Below, piece by piece: positions 25,310 to 36,346 of a stretch of DNA of 64,000 bases (position 1 is the first letter of the stretch; each line of letters begins with the position of its first letter). The DNA comes from Colias croceus. Lineage: Eukaryota; Arthropoda; Insecta; Lepidoptera; Pieridae. Location: NCBI RefSeq assembly GCF_905220415.1, contig NC_059555.1, positions 5,944,001 to 6,008,000 of the forward strand, read 5' to 3'. Position numbers and translations under genes: made by a program. The notes under the pieces were generated by a model. The model ran no database searches. It worked only from the letters and a program-made list of their open reading frames with translations, and had not been told where the DNA came from.

Positions 25310-25506
25310 ACTAGCTTTCCGCCCGCGGCTTCGCCCACGTCGTCTAACACCTTCTATATACTAAGACCTTCCTTTTGAATCACTCTATCTATTCAAAAAA
25401 AAAACGCATTTAAATCCGTTGCGTAGTTTTAAAGATTTAAGCATACATTCCTATATACCTACATATAGGGACAGGGAAAGCTACTTTGTTTTATTCTATG
25501 TAGTGA
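25310..25506 (-). repeat. Interspersed repeat subfamily A2, copy 2
   Basis: Starts ACTAGCTTTCCGCCCGCGGC, then TATACTAAGACCTTCCTT, AAATCCGTTGCGTAGTTTTA and ends TTTGTTTTATTCTATGTAGT. Nearly full length. Confidence 0.8.
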
Positions 25507-26197
25507 TAAATGTGGACTTTAATAATATTTTTCCTATTTAGTTTTGCAATGTTATTCACAAATTTTCTAGAACACCATATTCAGTGAAGAAGATGTATGA
25601 AGTAGGTATGTATTGCTGAAAATCTAACAATCTTTTAAATACAATTGCAATTGAACTTTACATTAGTTTATCTAAAGACTTTAAATAGAGATTTTATTAG
25701 ATAGATCAACATACAAAATATTTATTCTTTAAAAGCAATAATTTACAAAAGCGATAAAATTAGTCGTTAAATTTGGTATATTTCTATGTCTATTAAAGTG
25801 ACCACATCCTATAATAAGGTTATCGTTTGCCAAATAAAGAAATAATAATTTCCAAAACATAGAAGCGATAATGGCACTAAAAAGTGGGAAATACCAAGAC
25901 GTTGCCAAGTTATCAACAACATTTTTTATCTAGTCAGTGTGCGAGGTCTTAAAGTGTGCCAAGTTGACTTGCATTCAGAATATTTAAGTTGGCAAGTACT
26001 TTGCGATGTCTATCGTGCGTATTAGCATATTGATCAGATGGAAAATTTAAAAGTTCAGTTCTCGATTGAATTCAACGTGAATCTTTTGAAATTACAAAGG
26101 ATTTAGGAATTTGTAGTTTTACAACAATTTATGAAAACTATATCGATTCAAACTTAATTATTAATAGACAATGTTATGTAGGCAGTTGTTCGTGAAA
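25507..26197. other. No feature recognised
   Basis: AT-rich without supported features. Confidence 0.5.
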
Positions 26198-26367
26198 TCT
26201 ATAATATAAAAATGAATCCCAAAATGTGTTGGTAAGCGCATAACTTGAGAACGGCTTAACCGATTTCGTTAATTCTTTTTTTATAATATTCCTTGAAGTT
26301 CGAGGATGGTTCTTATGGAGAAATCGTGAATATGTACCACGGGCGAAGCCGGGGCGGACCGCTAGTA
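26198..26367 (+). repeat. Interspersed repeat, family A-like end
   Basis: Contains AATATAAAAATGAATCCCAA, AACGGCTTAACCGATTTCGT and ends GGGCGAAGCCGGGGCGGACC then GCTAGTA. The tail resembles the 2711-2881 copy in reverse. Confidence 0.65.
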
Positions 26368-26982
26368 TTTTATATATTTCCATAGAATGGATATATAACA
26401 AAATTTTCACATGAGCAACGCGTCATCATTAAACTTCACATAAAATAAAAATCACGCGTAAAATAAACGGGCAATTTCCTGAAAAACTGTCACAAATTAA
26501 CCGCAAACTGCAGGATAGCAAAAAAAATCGTAAATTATTCGTAAACATATGTTGTAGAACGCGAAATATTACGTAAAGCGCCGCAATATGCATATTTTAT
26601 CTCACGGCACGCCACCGTAATACCTATGGTACGTTTTACCGCTGACTGTGGATTCCACAAAATAAAATACCAGCATTCAGGTGCTATTCAAAACATGTCA
26701 TGTGACGTCACAATATGTCTCTCGGTAATGGACTTGATTTTTGTTTTACTGTTCTTTCAAACTATGACTTGAAATTAGCTACCTACGGGGTCTAATAATT
26801 TTCTTGATCCACCACACCTTTTATTCAAAGGCATGTTTGCTTAGAGATATGATAATGGGACATGTGCACTACATATAACTAAATTATAATATTATCATAC
26901 AAAATATAATATTAAAAAAAAAATATAGAAAAGCCTTGAATTGAATTAGAATACTAGGTATTGAATTATTGATTATAGCATA
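26368..26982. other. No feature recognised
   Basis: AT-rich without supported features. Confidence 0.5.
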
Positions 26983-27184
26983 GTAGCTGTGCCCCGCGGT
27001 TTCACCCGCATTGCTCCGCTCCTGTTGGTCTTAGGGTTATGATATATAGCCTTATAACCTTCCTCGATAAATGGGCTATCTAACACGGTAAGAACTTTTG
27101 AAATCGGACTAATAGTTCCTGAGATTAGCGCGTTCAAGCAAACATGCAAACAAACTCTTCAGCTTTATAATATTAGTATAGATT
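26983..27184 (+). repeat. Interspersed repeat family B, full-length copy
   Basis: Best-preserved copy of the family in this window: TAGCTGTGCCCCGCGGTTTC at the head, CTTCCTCGATAAATGGGCTA in the middle, and CTCTTCAGCTTTATAATATT then AGTATAGATT at the tail. Confidence 0.8.
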
Positions 27185-29509
27185 ATTCAATAAGCAAGCC
27201 TTGAATTGAATAAGAATACTATTGATATACTTATTATAAATTACAAAATTCAAGCTAAAGAATATTTCCCGTATAATTAATACGTACTGAGCATACGTTA
27301 CAGAATAAGCTGTTAATTTGTAGCGCGCTCCAGTATCTAAAAAATGGATCCTTTTATTTGTCCAAAAGTTGAACTAGGCTAAATTATTGCGCTCTATTTC
27401 ATGGAACCAAGGATGAAGCGGGATTTAACTTGCAGTTGGGACACTGGAATTTACAGCCATTGTCATTTTAACTATATTTTCTAATTTTACAAGCGATAAA
27501 GTAATAAACGCGAAATTTTCAAAACATATGAGTTTTTTTCGTTCGTTGTGTTTTCTGTTGCTTATTGTATACGAATATGCAAATGAATTACAATAAACTT
27601 TCATATAATTTAAAAGGGATCTTAGGAAATTACGATTTCCTTATCTGATACAAATACTATTAGTTCTAGATATTATATTATTATAAACATAATATTTTAG
27701 AGTATCTACATTTTATTATTTCGCATTCGATATCACGTTGATGCATATAACTTTGTTCAATATAATATGTTTCATCGATACGTGCTGCGAAACACCGGTC
27801 AGAATGTCAGACCAAGAAGGTTGAATTTCTACCAATAGACCACAATATACAATATAGGTAGATACTACAAAACTTTAATATCAAATGCATATTGTAGAGG
27901 TATAATAGAAAACTACTTGTATTTCCTTTTCCATCTTTACTTCAAAACCGACACGAAGTAAACGACGCTTAAAAGGTAATCACGTCTTTCTGTACACATT
28001 TCGCACGTCTATACACATTAGACACGTCCCATTTTTTCATGTCACCAATATACGTTTACGTTTCTGAGCATTCATTTTATTTATTACTTCAGGTTTTACT
28101 CTCATATTTCACTTTTACCGCAGTTTTACTTTTCATTTCATATTCACACGCATGCTAACTAATTATATTTATTCATTCCCTAATTTTTGTTAAACTTCAG
28201 TTTAATCCCTTCATTCAATTACAATGCTTACTTATCAATTTCTAAATTAATGGGTATTTTGTTTCATCTTCATGTTAAAGTTTAGAATAATCCGATCATA
28301 AATCGTAATTAGCCTTACCTTATCAAAACAATACAGAATTATCAAATTAAATTATATGTAACTTCTTATCTTTAACTCTCAAAGAAAACATCTCACCTAA
28401 GATATTCTACCACGAAATTGAGAACATTCCTTCGTGTTATCAAATTCACAAACATCGTTGCGGTCTCTGGTCACAATTGATGAATGAATTCAACAACCAC
28501 GAGTCCAATTAATAATATAACTTTGACATTTGCGGGTTTAAATTGCTTTTCATTAAAACAAACTGTTCATTTGTACTCAACTCTATAAATATTGATAACT
28601 TTAATCATTATTCTATTAATACTTGATACAGCCAGTTATTAACTGTCTAACATCTTTTCAATAGTTGTAAGGCTGGAAGCAATGCTGCATAGCATTAAGT
28701 GAAACTTTTAGAGAGAGAGAGAGATATGGAGATATTAAAAAGGATTATAAAATAATAATTTGAAAGGCTTATAACTCCTGAAAGTTGCAAGAATAGATCA
28801 TGTACACATACCTTATATACTTGAAGTAAAAAATACTTACCCCCGCTACGATGTAGAATTAAATATTGTGGAAAGAAAACATTATGATACAATTGGCATT
28901 TAAAGAAATAATCACTTTCTTTCTTCATAAGATAAAATTCTGAATAAATTTTACCTACTAAAGAGAGAAAAGTTCCAACAAACGTGATCACAGATTCCAT
29001 TTAAACATCATAGACCAAGTCGACCCTAGTTTCCTTCGCAATCACGTAATAAAATTGTCTACAGCCGTTTTTTCCCATTAAACTTTTATGATCAGATTCG
29101 ATCTATAAAGTTAGTCATACCTTCTGTTCGCTGAAGACACCTGAAATGAGATGACCGAACAACTTTTCTAATTTCCAATAGAAGCTACACATTCCCGGAA
29201 GTTTGGTAAGCGATAGCGAAGCGCTGATAATTAAAATGATTAACGTTACTCTTTTTACGTTTTAGTTCTCAGTTCTTTGATACTTTTCTCTTATTTAATG
29301 AAACTTGTTATTTTATAGTTTCACCGGTTCTACGAGCTGGCGCTGCGAGATTTTCTGATAGTGTGCACTTTTTTAATTATTCTCGGCGGAATGAGGGTGA
29401 AGTTTTACCTAATCTATGCATTTGAATACTTTATTTTCTATGGGATCATTGCTCTAGACTGAATAAACCTGTGTTAAAATAATGTTGATTTTAAAACTTG
29501 TTCTTCTTT
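27185..29509. other. No feature recognised
   Basis: AT-rich. A short (GA)n tract lies at 28711-28727. The frame at 28695-29000 is driven by that tract and has no domain. Confidence 0.5.
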
Positions 29510-29575
29510 ATAAAAGAGCAAGTACCCGAGCAATTGGGTCACCTGACGAGGAACCACCGCCCATGAGAATTCATA
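29510..29575 (-). repeat. LINE 3'-UTR fragment (same tail type as 4713)
   Basis: CGAGCAATTGGGTCACCTGACGAGG-type sequence parallels ACGAGCATGTGGATCGCCTGATGG at 4744-4767. It is probably a very short 3' end of the same or a related LINE family. Confidence 0.45.
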
Positions 29576-30522
29576 AAGATATGATTTTTTGTGAGTCTGT
29601 TATCGGTTTTACTAGCGTTAGCTACTATTAAGTATTCTGTGGTTGTTATATGTCATATCCAAAAGCTTTATCACTTATTCTATAATGTTGACTTTACATG
29701 AAAATACGATTAAATTTCGTGGATATCCTCTATAATACCTTAATCGTAGTCTGATAACTTTATCGATTTAAGCAGCATACGCTTGACGCTGTGCAAAGCC
29801 TTCGAATCACACGATTAATCGACAAATACCCTCATAAGTTGGATAAATTTGCATAAAAGGATAATATATTACATCCTAAACCACAGATTACATAGCAGTG
29901 AACTGCTCTTTCAGTAAAAACACATTTAAAAACCCTATTCGAAGTTTTTTTATTAAGGTGCCTGTGCCGACTAATGTAAATTCGCTTAAGGAAGCTGTAT
30001 GCTTGTAATATAATATTTTGTTATGTTTTCTTGCATGTATAAGACTTTTATACGTTTACATTCAAATATGACTTAACCAACCAATCATAACAGTTTACTG
30101 CAAGCCTAGTCATTCGATAAAATCAACAGGATTATATTACCATTTTTACAAACAATCGAACAAAGTTCATATTTTTATTATTAGCACAGTTTTTTTCAAT
30201 ATTATTGATTTTGTCCATTGCGTATAGACTTAATTATAATTTATATTATAAGTACATTTTCGTTAAAATTAAAATGAACAAAATATTTCAAGAACCACCC
30301 ACGCGAAAAACATCGGGCGTTACGAGGTTAATTCGATGTCTGTCAATTGACATTAATTTCACAAAGAAAATTCGAAAGCTGTTACATTACAAAGTAAATA
30401 GGAATACTAAATAGTACTGTGATTTTCCTAGCAGATACGACGTAAGAATATTTAATTGCAACTTGACATTTACAAAATAAATATACCTTGAAGACATGTT
30501 TTTAATGAAAGATAAGTTGTTT
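29576..30522. other. No feature recognised
   Basis: AT-rich without supported features. Confidence 0.5.
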
Positions 30523-30713
30523 ATCACTACATAGTATAAAACAAAGTCGCTTTCTCTGTCCCAATGTCCCTTTGTATGCTTAAATCTTTTAAACTACGCA
30601 ACGGATTTTTATGCGGTTTTTTTCTAATGGATAGAGTGATTTAAGAGAAGGTTTTAGTACATAATTTATTAGGTTTTAGACAAAGCGGGCGAAGCCGCGG
30701 GTGGTAAGCTAGT
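30523..30713 (+). repeat. Interspersed repeat subfamily A2, copy 3
   Basis: Starts TCACTACATAGTATAAAACA, then CCCTTTGTATGCTTAAATCT, and ends CAAAGCGGGCGAAGCCGCGG then TGGTAAGCTAGTA. Confidence 0.8.
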
Positions 30714-30974
30714 AATATTATACAACGCATCTTTGAATAGATTTAAAATCGTTATCTATTTTAGAAAAATACGAAGCTTTAAGATAGAATACTTTTAAAA
30801 TAAAGATATTACAAATTATTATATTATTAATTTCCAATCTATCAGGTTAAAATTTAGCCTTTTGAATATTTAATATTTTTTAAAGTGTACAATGTTGATA
30901 CAAAAAAGTTCTTAGTTCAGTAACTTTTACACAGCAGAATATTAAATAAAATCAGGCACTGCAACAGAAAAAAA
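30714..30974. other. No feature recognised
   Basis: AT-rich spacer. Confidence 0.5.
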
Positions 30975-31549
30975 CCTTATAGAGTTGCCGCCTGCAACTC
31001 TATAAGGCACAAGTTCGGCCTCATATGGAATACTGTTCTCACCTTTGGGCTGGAGCACCCCAATACCAGCTACTTCCTCTTGACCGCCTGCAACGTTGAG
31101 CCACTCGAATCGTCGGCAAACCCGAGCTAACCGATCGGCTCGATCCATTGGCACTGCGGCGGGACGTTGCGTCTCTTTGCGTATTCTACCGCCTGTACAA
31201 TGGGGAGTGTTCCGAGGAACATTTTGGCTTAGTACCGGCTGCCAAATTCCACAATCGCACTGCACGACACAAGCTCAAGTACCATCCGCACCACCTGGAT
31301 GAGTGGCTATCAACAACTGTGCGTTTTTCACGGCATTTTCTGCCCCGTACAACAAAATTGTGGAACAGCTTGCCTTCTTCGGTGTTTCCATCTACCTACG
31401 ATATGGATGCCTTCAAAAAAGAACCTACGCGTTCCTCAAAGGCCGGCAAAACAATCGCAATGTTACCTAACGTTGCAATTGCTATGGGCGGCGGTGATCA
31501 CCTTCATCAGTACACCGCCCGCTCCTTTGTCGGTTTTAGTATAAAAAAA
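30975..31549 (+). pseudogene. 5'-truncated LINE relic, sibling of 4713-5495, with foldback 5' junction
   Basis: From 30996 the plus strand reads LYKAQVRPHMEYCSHLWAGA, then LLPLDRLQR, a stop (TGA 31097-31099 where the sibling has arginine), then TDRLDPLALRRDVASLCVFY, ECSEEHFGLVP, RFSRHFLPRTTKLWNSLP and YDMDAFKK. This is the same C-terminal ORF2 region as at 4793-5495. Near 31416 the A run is one base short against the sibling frame, so the real tail (RTYAFLKGRQ) is in another frame; translation of the residues after FKK in the upstream frame is not meaningful. The 3' UTR (GGTGATCACCTTCATCAG, CCGCCCGCTCCTTTGTCGG) ends in a short poly-A at 31543-31549. At the 5' edge a perfect 14-bp inverted repeat (30975-30988 and 30994-31007) shows a tiny inverted piece of the element itself. 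It is dead by stop, frameshift and truncation. Confidence 0.85.
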
Positions 31550-33479
31550 GGCACGTATAGTTATTGTCTACATGATACGCCGATTTTTGTTACATTCACT
31601 TATTTCATTATTTGTAATGTAGTTGGCAGGTTAGGATAATAATATTATAATTTGGATAGATAATTATGCTAATCTGCTTTGTGGTTAATTACAGACAAGA
31701 CGATGTATGGAGATGTACTAAATACAAGAGAACATATTAGACTTGCTTCTATCATAGGATCAGTAAATAGGGCCTGGGTTCATTGAAACATCTGAATTAG
31801 ATAAGTAAATATTTCCGTGGTATCGTTTCTCCGCCCGCCTTAGTTTTACAACTATTTTATTTAGTAAAAATAATTATGTTTAAAATGTTTTCTCAATAAT
31901 ACAGATTCTCGAATTAAATAAATAGGTAGTACGTAAATATGTATGTCTTTCTATAATTATAACAATAAAATATGCGGCAGAACATAATGTAGAGTTGAAT
32001 GTATTTGCGAAATTAAATAATACCTACTTATGCAATTAATCTGAATGCATTCTACAAAAAAGTTTTAAAACCATAAGATAATATCTAAGTTTAATATAGA
32101 TAAAGTACACATCTAACAGTATTACTTACAATTTGATATAACATAGTTAGTTCATACTTGAAACTAAATGAGGTATATATTAGACGCAACTGAATAATGC
32201 AATTCCAACCATTATTACTATTCCACCACAAAATGTGCCCGCATCGCGAATTATCTTCCAACTCTAACAGTTAACTAACAACGATTAAACACATGCACTT
32301 ATATGCAATGTATTTAACTTTATATTAGTACTATATAATAGACTATCAGCTCTGTTGGGGTTGAAGGAGAGTAAACCTAAATTATTGCCTAAGTCACTCG
32401 AGATTAAAAAAGTTTATCCGCATGGTAAAATTAAATCTGCTGGTTTTTTCAGAGTATCTATTATAAACCCTATGTAGATATTGGTAAATTCAGAAGATAG
32501 GTAGACGGTTGGTCAAATGTTAATTAAATTATTACAAGAAAATTACTAAACAGCTTTTCCATTAGCGGGGAAACAAACGCTCTAGTAATTGTTAAACTAC
32601 CACTGCACCACAAAGCCGTTCAACAGATAAATTATATTTATTTTAAAACGTAACATAGGAACGACGTACGACGTAGAAACTAAAAACAACAATAAAATAG
32701 GGCTATCCCTTGAGTATCAAACAAACCTTTCACCCTTAAGTTTTAAATAATGGAAATACCTTCAATACAACGTGATTTCTTTTCTTTGTGACATTTTCTG
32801 ATTATTAGTTTGTTTTTGAAGTTTTGGCCGATTGCCTTAGCCAATTGCTGTATTCTAATGTCCATGCTAAAATGACTCATAATAATGTTATGCTATGTCA
32901 TAGCTGTAGGAAATAATGCTTAATTTTCAACTCTTTTTGAAATGAATATAGTTCGTGTGTGTTAAATACGGTGCAGTGTCATAAATAACAAGCATAAATG
33001 TAATCACAAATAAAAAAATGTGTCTAAGTAAAAGTCCTAAAAATAAATACAAAGTATAACAGCTATACCTCTAAACATGGGAAACCGCACTAATATCTCG
33101 AAATTTAATTTTGTCATCTAAACATGAATAGCCATAATACTAAAACAAACATAATATCGCTCATAAATCGGTTCAATATTTGTGCACAATATGTTTAGCT
33201 TTAGCTCGATTATTGATGCATATTGATTCTAAACTTATTGCGGTTATCGTTGCTTTAGAAGCTGTTCCGCGTCCTTTAGCAGTATAAATTTGCAATGCCC
33301 GAAATACGTACTCAATCTATATCCATTCCAAACTCTCGAATATTCCAGATATTCTAGATATTCGAAGATCCTGTATAGATTGTCTTTAGAAACAATGGTG
33401 TAATAGGATCGTCAGATTTTACAATAGCGCATAACTTCGGTCTACTAACCGCAATTAGAGATCACGGTACATAGTACCT
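31550..33479. other. No feature recognised
   Basis: AT-rich, 1.9 kb, no supported gene. Confidence 0.5.
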
Positions 33480-33636
33480 CCATAAAACAAAGTCTCTTTT
33501 TCCGTCCCAATGTCCCTTTGTATACTTAAATCTAAAACTACGCTACTACGGATTTTGACGCGGTTTTTTTTTATAGATAAAGTGGTTCAAAAAGAAGGTT
33601 TACGTTTATAATTTATTAGGTTTTAGACAAAACGTT
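33480..33636 (+). repeat. Interspersed repeat subfamily A2, partial copy
   Basis: CATAAAACAAAGTCTCTTTT, CCCAATGTCCCTTTGTATAC, then AATTTATTAGGTTTTAGACA. The CG-rich end is lost after CAAAACG. Confidence 0.7.
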
Positions 33637-34204
33637 TTTAAATGTTTGTTATAATTCTAGGGTCATTTTAGGGGACAAACTCCTTTTTATTGTCACACAA
33701 TATTTGCAAGATATAAGCAACTCTACCAAAGCCATTTGATAACACTATACAGTAAAAGCAAAGTAATTAATGTTTTCTATGCCTTTCTTACAACATCGAG
33801 AAATCTGTCTAAACATTTAACAATAATTTCAAAGTTGGCTTTAGTTTCATTATTTGTTCAAAGAATACGATTGTTTTATACAAGCTTTACAGGAATGATA
33901 TTATAGTATTATAGCTATATTCGTTTTGACCTGACAGCGTTATAATAGCGAGCCAAACTTAGTTTAGACCAGTCGAGCCAAGCTACTGCCAATTTTGGCT
34001 ACAGCATTAATGGGCCAACTCACAGATTTAAAGCTGACATGATACGTTACTTGTTCAATTTTAATTTAAAAATGAGAACAGATAAATAATAATGCTGGAG
34101 ATAGTAAAATAGTAGAGGATTAAAACAATAATTTTAAGTATACAAAAATACATTTGTGAGCAAGGAAGAATAAGCTTATTTCTTATGTAAGGCTACATAA
34201 TATA
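33637..34204. other. No feature recognised
   Basis: AT-rich without supported features. Confidence 0.5.
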
Positions 34205-34290
34205 CATCATACTCATAGTAATATTATAAACGCCAAAGTTCGTAAGTATGGATGGATGTTTGTTACTCTTTCATGTAAAAACTACCAGAT
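34205..34290 (+). repeat. Family A head fragment
   Basis: TAATATTATAAACGCCAAAG then GTTTGTTACTCTTTCATG resembles the family A head (ATATTATAAATGCGAAAGTA, TGTTACTCAATCACG). Truncated after about 80 bp. Confidence 0.45.
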
Positions 34291-34439
34291 TGATTTGTGT
34301 AGAACTTTACAGGAATATAGGTACATCAGAATAATACATGAGCAATCGAAACACTTGATTTTGCAGGCGGGTTGTTTCGTAGGTGACACAAGAGCTATAG
34401 AAATAATAGATGGATATTTAATTTTTTACATGTTTTTTT

Positions 34440-34660
34440 TTGTCGTATGACATTTGTGGCCACAACAGGTTATGGCTGAAAAACAGCGGTGAAAGCAGTG
34501 GCCTTTTGGTCATTGTTTTCTCCATATGCTGAGTCCATACCCTTTTCGTGGTGATTCTTTTATTTTTTATCTGTATTTTTTTATTTTATTTTTTTTTTTG
34601 TATGTATATCTTGTTTTACCACGAATAAATGAATTCTATTCTATTCTATTCTATAATAAC
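34440..34660 (+). mobile_element. Probable LINE 3' end with (ATTCT)n tail
   Basis: A block with GTGGCCACAACAGGTTATGG and AGTGGCCTTTTGGTCATTG leads through T-rich sequence to CCACGAATAAATGAATTCTA followed by four ATTCT-type units (about 34632-34654). An AATAAA signal followed directly by a short-unit tail is what CR1/Jockey-like LINEs leave. No coding sequence remains, so the family is not assignable. Confidence 0.5.
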
Positions 34661-35008
34661 AAATTGCTAGTTATGGCATAGAACCGTGTGCCATAAGTAG
34701 CAATTTAAAAAGATGCATGATTATATGCTGTAAAACCGAATAAAATATAACCGAATAGTATAATTCAATATCACCTATTCATTAATAGAAAACTGACACA
34801 CGAACTTTATTTGTGCCCACAAAGGAATTTTCATATGTTCCCACAGTGCTTTGTAAGTAAAATTTAATCTACGAACTTGCAAGTAAAACTTATGAGCTTG
34901 TTAGCACATCAGCTAGGTTGCTTTTGCATATAAAAGAATGAAACTTTCAAGCACTTAGGTAAGGTGCTTTTATGATAGGTAAAGGGAAAGTATATCAGCA
35001 TTATAAAA
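34661..35008. other. No feature recognised
   Basis: Short AT-rich spacer. Confidence 0.5.
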
Positions 35009-35201
35009 TACTAGGTTCCGCCCGCGGCTTCGCCCGCGTAGTCAATGAAAAACCCGTATAGTTCCCGTTCCCGTGGGATTTCCGGGATTGCGTGATTTTC
35101 GCGGGATAAATAGTAGCATAAGTCCTTTCTCGGGTATCAAAATATCTACATGCCAAATTTCATGAAAATTGGTTCGGTAGCTTAGGTGTGATTGAGTATA
35201 T
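35009..35201 (-). repeat. Interspersed repeat family A copy
   Basis: Starts ACTAGGTTCCGCCCGCGGCT, then GTATAGTTCCCGTTCCCGTG, AAGTCCTTTCTCGGGTATCA and CCAAATTTCATGAAAATTGG, ending GTGTGATTGAGTA. It is the reverse of the 52160 copy but lacks the CTGT-rich head. Confidence 0.8.
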
Positions 35202-35230
35202 AATTATATATTATATTTATTATATATTAT

Positions 35231-35572
35231 ACTAGCTTCCGCCCGCGACTCCGTCCGCGCGGATGTCGGTCTTCGCGTGGATGGTTTATTTCTCCATTTT
35301 GAGTAGGTACTTACCTCTGACAATAAAATCTTATAAATATCTATTGGACCCAATTCCCAAATACGGCTAGGCCTATAATAATACGCAACGTGTGTTCGCG
35401 GTTCTACGGAACAACGTCTATGGATATAACTGAAAAATTAAGATTAATTTTTTTCTACGTAGGTATTTTTCCAGGATAAAAAGTATCCTATTTTACGCCC
35501 AGGATAATAAGGTATAATTATACCAAGTTTCATTGATATCGAACCGCTAGTTTTCACGTGATGCCTTCACAT

Positions 35573-35617
<45 letters not shown>

Positions 35618-35738
35618 AATTTTTTTTAATCACATATTTGGGTTTGGTATCGATCCAGTAACACCCCCTGGTATTTATTTTTTCAATATTTTCAATGTAC
35701 AGAATTGACCCTTCTACAGATTTATTATATGTATAGAT
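35231..35738 (-). repeat. RTE-like repeat with (CAGA)n array
   Basis: Starts ACTAGCTTCCGCCCGCGACT, then CGCGCGGATGTCGGTCTTCG, CCAGGATAAAAAGTATCCTA and CGCTAGTTTTCACGTGATGC. A (CAGA)n run at about 35572-35614 follows, then AATCACATATTTGGGTTTGG, CAGTAACACCCCCTGGTATT and a TTATATGTATAGAT end. This is the longest of the A-like repeats. The frame over the CAGA run (35547-35783) is a by-product of the repeat. Confidence 0.65.
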
Positions 35739-36082
35739 ATAGTATGGATGATACATTTTAGACTGAAGACTGATGGAATACATAAACTATATTCACGACG
35801 ATTTGGTTTTGAAAATGATTTTAATTTTTGTTATAATATTTAAGTATTAAATTAATTAATTTGGTACAATTAAGTAAAGGTTGAATTGAATTTATCTTTG
35901 AATTTAACAGCGAAGCTTCCAAAGCTGCTCCATCAATTAATGTAATAATTCATTAAAGTATTACTTCGTTGACACTCTTCTTGTTTTTCCTGGTTGTTCA
36001 TGTGTGGTTGTTTAATATAACTTATCAAAGAGTATATTTTCATAAAAAAGATATCAAAACTTTCCTCAATTCTGAGTACTAA
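35739..36082. other. No feature recognised
   Basis: AT-rich without supported features. Confidence 0.5.
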
Positions 36083-36346
36083 ATTAAATAAATAAATAAA
36101 TAAATATTATAGGACATTATTACACAAATCGACCTAGTCCCACAGTAAGCTCAATTAAGGCTTGTGTTGTGGGTACTAGGCGACGATAAATATAATATTT
36201 AATAAATACATAATATATAGATTATAACACCCAGACCCAAGAACAAATAATTGAGTTCATCACACAAATATTTGCCCTGACCGAGGATCGAACCCGGGAC
36301 CGTCGGCTCAGTAGGCAGTTACTTTACCACTGCGCCAACCGCGTCG
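36083..36346 (-). mobile_element. tRNA-derived SINE with intact A and B boxes
   Basis: On the minus strand the head reads CGACGCGGTTGGCGCAGTGG, with A box TGGCGCAGTGGT (36326-36337) and B box GGTTCGATCC (36285-36294) in CCCGGGTTCGATCCTCGG. The body follows (ATTTGTGTGATGAACTCAAT, TTCTTGGGTCTGGGTGTTAT), and the element ends at the left in an AAAT-rich tail (36083-36105). Both RNA polymerase III internal promoter boxes look functional by consensus. It is a SINE rather than a tRNA gene because the acceptor stem cannot close. Confidence 0.85.

Noticed and set aside
31096..31544. Extra plus-strand frames and a minus-strand frame at 30942-31265 over the second LINE relic
   Set aside because: Other frames of the same relic; only the LYKAQ...WNSLP reading matches the sibling copy.
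35547..35783. 78-codon frame with repeated CLSV
   Set aside because: Produced by the (CAGA)n tract within an interspersed repeat.
36285..36340. tRNA gene on the minus strand
   Set aside because: A and B boxes are good, but the acceptor and anticodon stems do not close and a SINE body follows.
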